From Anisodus tanguticus (taxonomy: Eukaryota > Streptophyta > Magnoliopsida > Solanales > Solanaceae): a stretch of DNA of 64,000 bases. Shown piece after piece: positions 35,215-46,219 of this stretch. The stretch spans positions 19,698,501-19,762,500 of the forward strand of contig CM067559.1 in the NCBI GenBank assembly GCA_034509755.1, given 5' to 3'. Below the pieces are notes generated by a model that saw only the letters and a list, made by a program, of their open reading frames with translations, did not search any database and was not told the origin of the DNA. Numbering within the stretch: the stretch's first letter is position 1; every line of letters starts with the position of its first letter. Made by a program: the position numbers and the translations under genes.

Positions 35215-36020
35215 GAGAAAATTTGGACTCTATACCAAACTCTCTCAATTGAATTTAACCCAAAGAACCTATACTGTTTGAAATCAAGAAGAGACTCAAT
35301 TGAATCCACAAATGAGAAACTCTCATATGAAATCAAGGGATAAAGGTTTCAATAGCCAACAATGGAACCACCATGATGAACTATCTCTAACACTACACTT
35401 TATAGTTACTAACTAAAGAACTAACACTCTCAAAGGAGTATTTCAATTCTCAATTCATCAAAACTAACTAATGAAATAACAAGTGTAGTATTTATACTAC
35501 TTAGGCTAAGAAGACTAGTTAGCTATTACAAAAACATTGTTAATGAAGTAAGGGCCTCGTTTGGTAGTTTTCCCAAGGGATAGTGGCTTGTCTTCAAATA
35601 ATTGCCTCTTTGCATAAATAACCACCTTCCGATGTTGACTCTTCTTTATCCGATTACATGATTCTCTCTTTCAACTACTTGAGCTAGGTTCCTCAAGGGT
35701 CTCCAAGGCCTCTCCTTGCATGAACATTGCTCGTATGGCTTGGAGTTCCTCAGCATAGTCTCAGGTGAAGGACCTTGTGTCTTATTCCATCCATGTTATT
35801 TATCATAGCTTGATCATCTTCACACATAGGTCTTCAATGGCCTTCAAAGGATCATCATTTGTCATCAATGAGTGTGTGGTGTGAAGATACCCGCTTGAGG
35901 CCTCTTGAAGTACCTCCTATGGGGTGAAGGTGCTACATGGATCATCATTGGTTTGAGGTTAGTGCTCCTCCATGAATCATATCCCTCGTAATCACACTCG
36001 AGCCATTCCGGATCATATCA
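35215..36020 (-). repeat. Probable 3' LTR of a degenerate LTR element
   Basis: On the minus strand a purine tract AAGGGGAGAA (36021-36031) is followed by TGATATGATCCGG, the expected polypurine-tract/LTR start. Inside, a TATA-like AGTATAAATAC lies near 35490. The distal end is uncertain (about 35215); no second LTR found within the window. Confidence 0.55.
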
Positions 36021-36417
36021 TTCTCCCCTTCTTGAATAGGATTGCAAAAACTAAGGAAAGATGTACGAAAATATGATCCTCAAAGCATGGGGGTTAGCCC
36101 AGAAGGTAAACATCATACTTTCATTCCAAGTACGGATAAACTTGTGGTACAATCACACATCAATGGTTATCATGAATAAAATCTGCACATATGAGGTATC
36201 AAGAAGTTGATTCCTCTAAATATCATGACATAAGGATAAAGTTAAGAAATCAATAAGAAGCATGCAATGCTACATTGGTTCAAGAAGACATGAAACACAT
36301 TTGATCCTCATTTTTCAATCAAGAACATCTCAAAGGTGGCACCATGACCAAGTCACAAAAAGCTTCTCCGGGTCAAAAGAGAAGAATATCCACGCATCTC
36401 AATCAAGAACATGACTA

Positions 36418-37616
36418 CTACCCCATAAGAACCCCTCTTAACATAAGATGCGCCCAAAATACATGAGTGTCGTCATATGCAAATAAATAGTAAAGAAAGG
36501 TGTCATGAAAAATAGCTTCATCTACGGTGTCCTTACATGTAGCCTCACTATTAGGTGCAAGGACAAGATCAAGTATGCCATTATGATTTTGAACACACAA
36601 AGAAGAAGTAGCAATTTGTAAACAAGTATAACCTTCCTTTTCAAAACACTCCCCCCCCCCCAAGTATATTATCATCCCCTAAGAAAAGATCTTCATCATA
36701 AGGAGGAGTGTTATCATTCCATAGTGGATTTTCAAATACCATGTAGTCCCCAAAAGTGGTTACACTTTCAACATCACAACACATACCACTAGATACCTCA
36801 TTTTCACTAGTTATGTCATCATCAAATAAATACATTATCTTTAAAGAGAAAACAATCAATGAATGATGAAGATTGAAAATATGTAATTTCACTCTCATAA
36901 AGACAAACGTCGTTTTTCGACGCACTCTTTTTTTCATGACTATCCACATGATCAACCTCATCAATATTATCACCAATTTGAGGTTCATTAAGCACATCAC
37001 AAAAATCCTCAATTAGTGGACTACCATTACAAGTAAGTTGACCAAAATAATTATCCACACTAGTTGGACGCAAATCGATCTCACTAGAAGAATCAATTCG
37101 GTCATCAATAGGATCAACTAGTGTGTGATCTATCTCATCACATGACAATGCAAAAACACCCATATCACATGTGGCAATACTAGGTGGACATAAATCAATC
37201 TTGAAAGAAGAATCAATCTGGTCATCAAAAGGATCAACTAGTGTTGGAACACCCACATCAATAAGATTGTCAATGATCATTAAAGAACTAATCTCAACAC
37301 ATGATAAAAACTCGTTAATCTTATATAAGGACAAGTTATCACTCATACTCAAGTCAACATGATCATTCACAATATTTGGAGAGTATAGAGTAGCTATTTT
37401 ACCTTGAAGTTCAAACATAGTATCTTCTTTACTGTGGTTTTTAACTTTGGAGGGCATTTTATCCTTCGGGAAGCCTTCAACTACATCATGAACTTTCAAA
37501 ATTTGAGGTTCCTCACTTAGTTTGCTTCCAAGAATATTTACAACATTATCAAGAAAACTAGAAAAGATACATGAGTTAGAATGGGATTGTGACAACCCTC
37601 TCACATCACTCCTCAC
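36418..37616 (-). pseudogene. LTR-element ORF, C-terminal part, unknown function
   Basis: Three minus-strand frames follow one another: 37616-36822, then from about 36850 to 36650, then 36660-36418, probably one protein split by frameshifts. The last switch is exactly at a C homopolymer (36650-36662), a likely slippage site. The product is acidic. A duplicated segment of about 20 residues (L-V-D-P-x-D-D-x-I-D-S-S) occurs twice, encoded at 37181-37244 and 37067-37125. No protease, RT or integrase motif. It precedes the probable 3' LTR, suggesting a non-autonomous or truncated element. Confidence 0.55.
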
Positions 37617-38236
37617 AACCTCTCCTTTTTTCTCTTTAGAGTTGTCATTTTTCTCTACCCCCCCCCCACTCCTCTCAATCTTTTATATCTCAATTTCATG
37701 GGAGTTGGGAAAAGTTTCAAGAATTTCTTTAAAAGAAATTGGTGAACCCTTCACTTCTTCTTTTTCGTTGGCTTCTCTTGGAGTAGCGTTCTCTTCTTGT
37801 ATTGTTTGCTTCTTGGTCAAGCGTTGTCGAGCAAGCGTTTAGAGAACCCTTTTAATTGTTTCAATACTTTTGTCCATCCTTGCCAATCATGAAGGATCGG
37901 GCTCACTCACTCTAGGAAGTGGTTCATTGCACTTGCTTCTTCTTTATGGGGTATGAGTGGAAGGAGAAGTCTCCATTTCTTGTCCACTACATACTTGTAC
38001 CATTATTGCTCATATAGAATTATATGTTCTTGGAACCAAGGATATCCCAAACACAAGTGACAATTATCGATGGAAAGCACATCACACCAAACTTTTTCTG
38101 CATATCACCATGGGCCAAGAATACATTCGCGCTCTTATTAACCAAATACCATCTTTGATCATAGTAGGGGCTCCGCTTCTTCACACAAGGTATCCTCAAT
38201 CATTGAGCTATTTGAGGGGAAATGTAGTTGGAATAA

Positions 38237-38930
38237 CTACCATCGTAAATGCACAAGAGAAAAACCCCCACAACCAAAGACACTAACCTTCATTTCAAGA
38301 ATTCGCCTCTTCGGGTCATTTCCTCCTTGAAACATTGCATTTTCTCTACTTCCATTGCCTATTGATTCTCCCCTCATACATTCAACATCATAGCCATGTT
38401 GAGAACATATCACACTTTTTCTAGGATAAGAAGCACGATTCATTGTATTTCTCAAAGTAGGAAATGTAGATCCATTTTTCCTCTTAGGATGACTTCTACC
38501 TCCTCCAACCCACATACTTATACCATCTCGCTTAGTATAGGAAGTATCATAAGGGAATGCACGTGAAGATCCTCTAGAAGATTCTCCACAAGGTTCACAT
38601 TTAAATTCACTATCCTCACGAACATATTCACCACAAAGTGCATAACCATAAGGTTCATATTCATCACAACTCCCTATTTCATGCAACTCTCCATAAATTG
38701 ATTCATGAGGTATGTGTGAGAATGAATTATACCTTAAATCGCCCTCATATCCATGGTGTGTATTATGAGGATCTTCCTAACTATCGTCTTCACCATAGGA
38801 CTCTTCATTAGGCTCTTCTACTCCTTCATCTTCTTCATAAGACCCATGAGACCCACTCGTCTCACATTCACCTCCGAGATGGAGATAGACGAAGTTTTCT
38901 TTGTGCATACATGGAATGAGAAGTTAGCAA
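38237..38930 (-). pseudogene. LTR-element ORF, N-terminal part, unknown function
   Basis: Open block 38686-38237 continues upstream on the minus strand to about 38930 across one stop (near 38780). The sequence is rich in Gly, Ser, Glu, Tyr and Cys (G-E-C-E-T-S-G-S-H-G-S-Y). I do not recognise a domain. It is in line with 36418-37616 and likely belongs to the same element; 37617-38236 between them holds no clear motif. Confidence 0.45.
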
Positions 38931-40080
38931 TGAATACTACCATGAAGAATCTTGAGGCATTAGTTATCAAGTAATTTACGCAACCAATCACATAAATAAC
39001 AATTGATATTTCACAGTGCCTTAGTCTAAGTCTTGGCAAGGAAGAAAGTTTTTGTGGTAATTGGAGTCAACACTGCTTTAGCAGTACGAAGAGGCGTGGT
39101 CAGTTAGAGAACTTGGAATTATGAATTCGACAATAAAATCGGGTTCTATCTTCTTTACTTTATTCACTTTTAAAGTTTTCTACTCTATGATTTATTAAAT
39201 CTGATTATATAAATGTTAGGGTAAGTTCATACTAATATGAGGATCTCAAAATATTTGCATGCTGTAATTATTGGGATAACATGTGTTTAAAGGTTAATTT
39301 TGTTATTACTGCATACTCTAGTCACAATTTGATCCTAATTGACATGTATGTATTTGCACGTTCATTGATTGCATAACTTGTTAAATGCTTTAGTTTCTAA
39401 GGCAAAATTGTGAGTAGAAAGAGCAATCTTATATAACCTCATTTTGATATTTGGGGTGTGAGAACCAGGTACTATCATTTGTATGAAAACTTAAAACAGA
39501 AAGTTGGAGCCAAAGTGTTCAAGTAAATGCATTGTTATCTTTCTCAAAAGAGAAAAATAATTTCAGATATAGTTACAAATGATAGCATTAATCACATAAG
39601 GAGATATAATAATGTCTCTTGAGTTGAAAAACAATAGCTATTTTTAGTTGAGATATTGTATCACCAACGTGACTTTGGTGATTTGGAAGGTTAGGGAGTT
39701 TCAGAGTATATGTGTAGAGATGGTGGAAACTAGTTTGATTAGTTTAGCTGGCAGTATTTTACTGATCTACTTTATCTTTTTGTAACAAGAGGTCCACCAA
39801 TTTCACTTTTCTTCTATACATTGTGAGTCCTTGGTGCTTTGATAACAGTCTAGCCTCTACTAGCAATTTGGGTTTCTTTACACGAACTCATAGCCAGAAA
39901 AAAAGTAGAAGCTCATTTCTAGACTTTAACCTATTTATTTCTTCTTTGCAAATACCATAGTTAAAGAATGTTATATTTGTAGGAAGGGGCTCCGCGTGTG
40001 ACATCCTCTTCAAAATGAATGCTATATCTGTAATCCATTCATCTAACGAAATAAAAGGCTTCTACCTACTTGCTTGAGTC
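38931..40080. other. Unassigned AT-rich sequence
   Basis: No coding frame of note, no LTR end and no RNA gene recognised. It separates the minus-strand LTR element from the Copia remnant. Confidence 0.4.
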
Positions 40081-40084
40081 CTCT

Positions 40085-40826
40085 AATTTATGCCATCATA
40101 GATTATGACACATTAGCTACAAATCCATTCAAAAGTTAGTAAAATTGGAATTGTTGCCTTCTTTTGACATAAACCCTCAACACAAATGTGAGGTGTGCGT
40201 AGAGGTAAAAATTAACCAAATCGTCTTTCCACTCAGTCGAAAGAAACACCGCTCCTCCAGAACTTATTCACACCAACATATGTGATTTAAAGTTTGTGCA
40301 AACTAGAGGGAGGAACAAGTACTTTGTGACTTTCATTGATGATAGTACAAGGTATTGTTGTGTTTACTTGTTTAAAAGTAAAGATGAAGTGTTTGAAGTA
40401 TATAAACATTACAAAGCAGAAGTTGGAAATCAACTAAACCTACAGATTAAGGCAATTCGTAGTGATAGAGGTGGAGACTATGAAGCACCATTTGAAGAAT
40501 ACTGTGTTCAATTCGGCATTGTTCATCAAATGACCGCTCCTTACTCACCTCAGTCTAATGGTATTTCCAAGCGCAAAAATCGTACGTTAAAAGAAATGAT
40601 GAATGCTTTACTTATCAATTCCGATGTAGCCCAAAACATGTGGGGGAAAATGATTCTTACCGCTAATACAATTCTCAATAGAGTTCCGCATAAGCGTAAG
40701 GATAAAACTCCATATGAATCATGGAAAGGAAAGAAACCCACTTACAAATATTTGAAACTGTGGGGCTATTTGGCAAAGGTCGAAATACCTAATCAAAATA
40801 GGTCAAAATTGGACCTAAGACTGTAG
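40085..40826 (+). pseudogene. Copia element 1: gag-pre-integrase and integrase
   Basis: From 40185 a degraded H-C/C-C zinc region (C-E-V-C-V-E) leads into the integrase core at 40296-40826. The first two catalytic Asp residues are visible in F-I-D-D-S-T-R and S-D-R-G-G-D-Y. In Q-S-N-G-I-S-K-R-K-N-R-T the usual catalytic Glu position is Lys. Coding becomes frameshifted after 40826. No matching 5' LTR or gag is found to the left, so the element is 5'-truncated. Confidence 0.87.
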
Positions 40827-41189
40827 ATTGCATATTCATCGGATATGCAAATAACAGTAGTGTTTATCGCCTCTTAGTGTATAAGTCGGAGATACCTGAT
40901 ATACATGAGGGTATGATCATGGAATTAAGGAATGCAGAATTCTTTTAACAGATCTTTCCTAGAAAGGAAAAAGAAATAATTTCGCGCAAATGAAGTTATG
41001 AACAAAATGCTCAAAATCAACAAGAACCGGGAGTTTCTGATTATCCGAAAGTAGATGTTCCAGATCTACAAGACTCAAAAGTTACTGACTATCGTGAACT
41101 TAATGTTCAAGACCTACAGAACTTAGGGGTTCCAAGGTTGAACCAAAAAGGAGCAAAATGGCATAAAAGGACAAAACCTTTGGTCTAGA

Positions 41190-42081
41190 CTTTCTAACCT
41201 ATATGGTTGAAAATAAACCAAGGACAATTAAGGAAGCATTGTCAACTCCAGAAGCACCAGTTTGGAAAGAAGCTATAGAAAGCGAAATAGATTCTATCAT
41301 GCAAAACCATACTTGGAAAATGGTTGATCTTCCTCTGTGAAGCAAACCTTTGGGTTGTAAGTGGATACTAAAAAGAAAGTACAAAGCAGATGGAACTATT
41401 GACAAGTATAAGGACAAATTAGTAGTCAAAGGCTATAGACAAAAGGAAGGCCTCGATTACTTCGACACATACTCCCCTATGTCTATATTAACGTCCATAA
41501 GGGTATTCATAACCATTGCAGCTTTGCGTGACCTTGAGATACATCAAATGGATGTTAAGACAACCTTCCTAAATGGAGAGTTGGAAGAGGAAATATACAT
41601 GGAACAACCCGAGGGGTATGTAATTCCAGGACAAGAAAAGAAAGTATGTCGACTTGTTAAGTCTCTGTACGGACTCAAACAAGCCCCGAAACAGTGTCAT
41701 GAAAAGTTTGATAATACTTTATTATCAAAAGGTTTCTTCATAAATGAATGTGATAAATGTATCTATATCAAATGGAGCTCTGACTCATTTGTCATGATAT
41801 GCATTTACGTAGATGACATGCTCATTACCGAAAGTAGTCTAAACTTGATTCTGGAAACCAAGAATATGTTGAAACAATTCTTCGACATGAAAGATATGGG
41901 TATTGCAGATGTAATCTTTGGAATTAAGATTTTTAAGACAACTGACGGGCTGGTCTTATCTCAATCTCATTACATTGAAGATGTTTTGAGGAAATTTGTT
42001 GTATTTGACAGTCCCCCTATGAAGTCACAAATGGATATGAATCACAGAGTTGATAAGAATCGTGGTGCACCCGTATCCTAA
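41190..42081 (+). pseudogene. Copia element 1: reverse transcriptase
   Basis: Copia-type RT: M-D-V-K-T-T-F-L-N-G near 41550, LYGLKQAPKQ near 41668, and catalytic Y-V-D-D-M-L at 41806-41823. The frame before W-K-M-V is open from about 41200 but a Gly-to-stop (TGA at 41338) separates it from the 243-codon block 41350-42081. The order IN before RT assigns it to Ty1/Copia. Confidence 0.9.
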
Positions 42082-42749
42082 GAGAGATATGCGCAGGTCA
42101 TTGGTAGCTTAATGTACATTACAAGCTGCACCCGACCCGATATTGCTTATCCAATCAATAAGTTGGCTAGGTTTACTCGTAATCTTGAAAATGATCACTG
42201 GAAGGCGTTAAATCGGATACTACGATATCTGAAATATTCACTGACTTACGGATTACATTATTCAAGATATCCAGCCATATTGGAAGGATACAGTGATGCA
42301 AACTGGATATCGGACATAAAGAACACCAAATCCACCAGTGGGTATGTTTTTACAATGTGGTGGGGTTGTCTTGGAAGTATTCTAAGTAAACATGCATCGC
42401 CCGATCCACGATGGAATAAGAGTTTATTGCATTGGATAAAGCAGGAGAAGAAGTAGAATGACTTCACGATTTCTTAGAGGATATCCCTTGTTGGGATAAA
42501 CCCGTACCTTCAGTGATGATTCACTGTGACAGCCAATCAGCTTTAGGAAGGGCACGAAACAGTATGTACAATGGCAAGTCAAGACATATTCGTCAGAGAC
42601 ATAAGACCGTTAGGCAGTTGATCACCACGGGTGTCATTTCCATTGATTATGTCAAATCAAAAGATAATATAGCGGATCCATTAACTAAAGGCCTACCCAA
42701 AGATCAAATATTCTACATGTCTAGGGGAATGGGCTTAAAACCCAAATAA
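42082..42749 (+). pseudogene. Copia element 1: RNase H
   Basis: Block 42112-42456 (T-R-P-D-I-A-Y, G-Y-S-D-A-N-W) and block 42513-42749 (H-C-D-S-Q-S-A, S-R-H-I, N-I-A-D-P-L-T-K-G-L) are the two halves of the domain, in different frames; the shift is around 42380-42480. The final stop at 42747 fits the usual end of the Copia polyprotein. Confidence 0.88.
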
Positions 42750-43334
42750 TAAGAATCTTTATAGTGGTAACCCAACCTTATTGACTGGAGATCCCAAGAA
42801 TTTAGTTCAATGGGCCAACTAAATTGTAGAGGTTCAATTTTAGCGCTTCACTTGAAGTAAGAGCACTTCAGATTATCATTCTTTAAAGAAATATAATTCC
42901 AAAGTTGTTCCCGCGATAGACATTAAGTGCTACCTGCATAATGGGTAAAGGATAAGTTTTAAAACTTTTAATGATTCCTAACACTTGCGAGTGGGGTATA
43001 GCAGGATACCTTATAGGAGATCACCTATTTAACTGCGAAGACAGGCCGCTTCAAATGTACGCACTTAAGAATCCAAGAGTTGTCCATGGCCACAACGGAC
43101 AAAACTATAAGAAGAAATGAATAAGGGGAGTTATTGTATTGATATCATTGTCTTGATTTACACTAAACACTGACGGTTCAAGATATCACGCTCACCGCGC
43201 AGTAAGTAAATCCGATGGGAATCGACTAAGGAAGGTTCAAAGTCGAAAGCTACGTTTCCATATGCAATATCTTTCCGCTGAAATATTGCTGAACTTCCCA
43301 CCATGTGTGCACCAATTCTATTTCAAGAGGGAAT
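42750..43334 (+). other. Copia element 1: 3' untranslated region and polypurine tract
   Basis: Non-coding; closely matches 53005-53642 of element 2. It ends with the purine tract AAGAGGGAA just before the LTR. Confidence 0.75.
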
Positions 43335-44009
43335 TGTTGGAAATTTAACTATGTGGGATTAAGTTTTTCCCGTCTTTAGTGACTTAAATACGTGGGCCCT
43401 GCATGTCAAAAACATTGTTTCTTCGCACATGCCTAATCTACTAAATGAGTCGATGATATTAGTGTCATGTATCATCAAATTTCATTAAGAAATGAAAGAG
43501 ATATTCGTACACAAAGTAAGGTGTTTGAGACATGAATAGGTGGATTGTTTGGCCAAATAATCAATTTCCCACATAGGTAGAAGATGGAAGGATTGAGCAC
43601 TATATAAGCTCTATTTTTTAGTAAGGGATTAGGACCCCAAGGGGTAACCCATGTGTTAAGAAGAGGGAGGACCTAGGTGAGCTTGGGTTCGGGGCTAAGC
43701 CCTATATGACCCCCCCCCCCCGCCGCTATCATCCGGTCCGGCTCGGGTCTCGGATCACGGGCTATGGGCTCTCTTCAAAAATTTTATTTTTGGTCCCTGA
43801 AGTATCTCTTATTTACACTTTGCTCCATGAAGATTTCAGAAATGTTACAACGGTTTGGAAGATTCAGAAACATTGCAACGACCCTCCTCTTCAACTATAA
43901 ATTGAACATTACTGTTCAATTTACAGATATAACAAAAATTCTTCTGTTCGAAAATACAGAGAACGAAAAACTCTTCTGTTATAGAATACAGAAACAAAGA
44001 CAACACATT
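43335..44009 (+). repeat. Copia element 1: 3' LTR, left piece
   Basis: Starts TGTTGGAAAT, as in the LTRs at 48580 and 53643. TATA-like CTATATAAGC near 43600. A C-run (43710-43722) lies in a GC-rich patch. The LTR is interrupted at 44009 by the solo LTR and resumes at 45889. Confidence 0.87.
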
Positions 44010-44446
44010 TGTAACACCCTATATTTTCGAGCAATTGTTTGAACATCTAGACGTATGCAAGTAGACCCGAGCCTTGAGGAATTTATGTTATATTTACGTA
44101 AGCCAATAAAGAGCTTAGTGTATAAAAAAATGTGGTCCCGAATTAATTTAGAACTTACCAAGTGGGACAATAATGATCGACTAATTGATAAATTAAGTGG
44201 GGGAGAAGATTTAGTGGAATTAGTAGTAGTATAAGGGATTATGGGATAAGTGATTGATAGATATAATCCATGTGGCCTTGTTAATAAGGCAGTAAGTGAT
44301 TACACCTCCACATAAATGAGAGGTGGCAACCTATGTGATAAGGTGTTGAGGGAGAGGGGACCAAAAGTGGTCACGGGTAAAGGAGGAGTACACATATATA
44401 TCCTAATCACTACTTAGAGAGTTGATGAGATATATATAGGTGTAGA

Positions 44447-44488
<42 letters not shown>

Positions 44489-45883
44489 GACATCAAACAA
44501 CAAAAGGTTTCGATACTTTTATATTTCAAGAAGATACCAATTGTTCCTTTTCGTTCCAGTACAAGATAAAGAAAGGTTGCTGAAACTCCTTTCTAATTGT
44601 TTGTGATTAACAATTGTAGTAATAAATATCCAATCTCCACCTCACCAACGTGATTCTAATTCTCCTAACAACAACATAATTAACTTTTAAGTGGAATCGA
44701 GGTATGTTAAGGTAAATTATTTTCTTTCTTTTGGCATATTCCATGTAACGAAGCATAAACGTAATATTGTTCCATAAATTATTCTATTCTTAGTAGTTAA
44801 GAATGTTCATGTTATTCATTCCTATTGTCAAAGCATGTCTAAATATGTTCCTAAATCCTTATTGAGGTTTATGGGAAAGAGGTTAATATTCCCAATGTTA
44901 GCCGAAGGTACAAGGATATTATGTCACCCGATAAGTCCAGAATGTTTATTGTCATTTATGCATTTGCATTATATTCATGTATTACCCTGGACCCGCATGT
45001 GTTATATACACTACTATATGGTAAGCATTATATATATGTAGGGGATGGAAAAAGGGAATGACGTTATATACGCAACACCACCTGCAACTGATACAGATAT
45101 CACGAAAAGGAAGATCTCCAATGAGGCCAATATGATAATGATTATTCCTACAAATGGCGAAATGAAATGATGCCCAGAGAGGCTATTATGGGAAGGAAGA
45201 TGCCCAATGAGGCCAATATATATATGTATACCGGACTTGCATTGTGCATGACATTTAGGCATATTATGGCTCTTAGAGGCGCTCATTACAGGTTGGCTAT
45301 TTCTGTCGGCTATTACTGTCGGCAAATTTTATCGGTTGTTTCTGTTTCAGTTTATTGTTATACCCCTGTTATGCTATTGTTCATACCTGGTACATCAGTC
45401 GTATTGATATCCCTTTTGTCGGGGGACGCTGCGTTTCATGCCCCCAGGTTCACGTTGACAGGGCGACGATCCACGTTAGTAGGTTGCTGACTCAGCGAAT
45501 TTTGGAGAACTCCCCTTGTTTCAGAGTGTCGGTCTAATCTTGTTACAATATATTTTTGCATGTATATATGGGTATGGCGGGGCCCTGTCCTAACCTTATG
45601 ATGTAGCGTACTCTTTTAGAGGCTTGTAGACGGTGTCCTGTGTATAACAGCCAAATATGGCCTTGTCGGCCTTAGTTTGTATATGTGTATGGGTTGAGTC
45701 CTGCCGTTTGTAAGATATTACATGGTTTCCTTCTAGTCTATGATTTATTTGTGTAGGCAGGGTACCGGGTGATGGCCCTTGTGGCCCATGTTTAATTATG
45801 ATTAGACGTTGACTGTATGATTAGTGGTACTCGGCAGGTAAGGTCCGGGTGCCCATCATGACCTGCCGATTTGGGTCGTGACA
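44010..45883. mobile_element. Solo LTR of a Gypsy-type element, nested in the Copia LTR
   Basis: 1874 bp starting TGTAACACCC and ending GGTCGTGACA, terminal dinucleotides TG and CA. Flanked by the exact 5-bp target duplication ACATT (44005-44009 and 45884-45888). The ends resemble those of Tekay/Del-type Gypsy LTRs, from general knowledge. No internal region, so it arose by LTR-LTR recombination. ORFs inside are not genes. Confidence 0.9.
44449..44485. repeat. (TA)n microsatellite
   Basis: About 18 TA dinucleotides inside the solo LTR. Confidence 0.95.
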
Positions 45884-46140
45884 ACATTACTCAAAACTTT
45901 TTCTGTTCTGTTCGAAATACAGAAACACAGTCTGTTCGTTCGATTAGAAATACAGAAACAGAAACACATAAATCCTCTCCTTTTTGCAATCTGTCCTATA
46001 TTTATTTTTCTTCGTCAGAATCAACATTATTTGCTTTGTATTGTTGATTGTTGTTTCATCTTGAGAGACTATTGTCCAATACCGTAAAAGCATCTATACG
46101 GGGCAATTTTATCTTTAGTCATCTCTCGACTCAACTTTTG
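45884..46140 (+). repeat. Copia element 1: 3' LTR, right piece
   Basis: Resumes Copia LTR sequence, ending with CATCTCTCGACTCAAC near 46134, which matches 49211-49227 of the other LTR. The last ~155 bp of the LTR found at 49228-49381 are absent here. Confidence 0.75.
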
Positions 46141-46219
46141 TTCGGTTTAACCTTTCGGATACACCATTTATACATACACTTATTATTTCCTTGTATCTAA
46201 AAAAAACAGTTAATTGATT

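Noticed and set aside
45014..45490. ORFs of ~100 codons within the solo LTR
   Set aside because: They lie inside an LTR bounded by a target duplication and show no domain.
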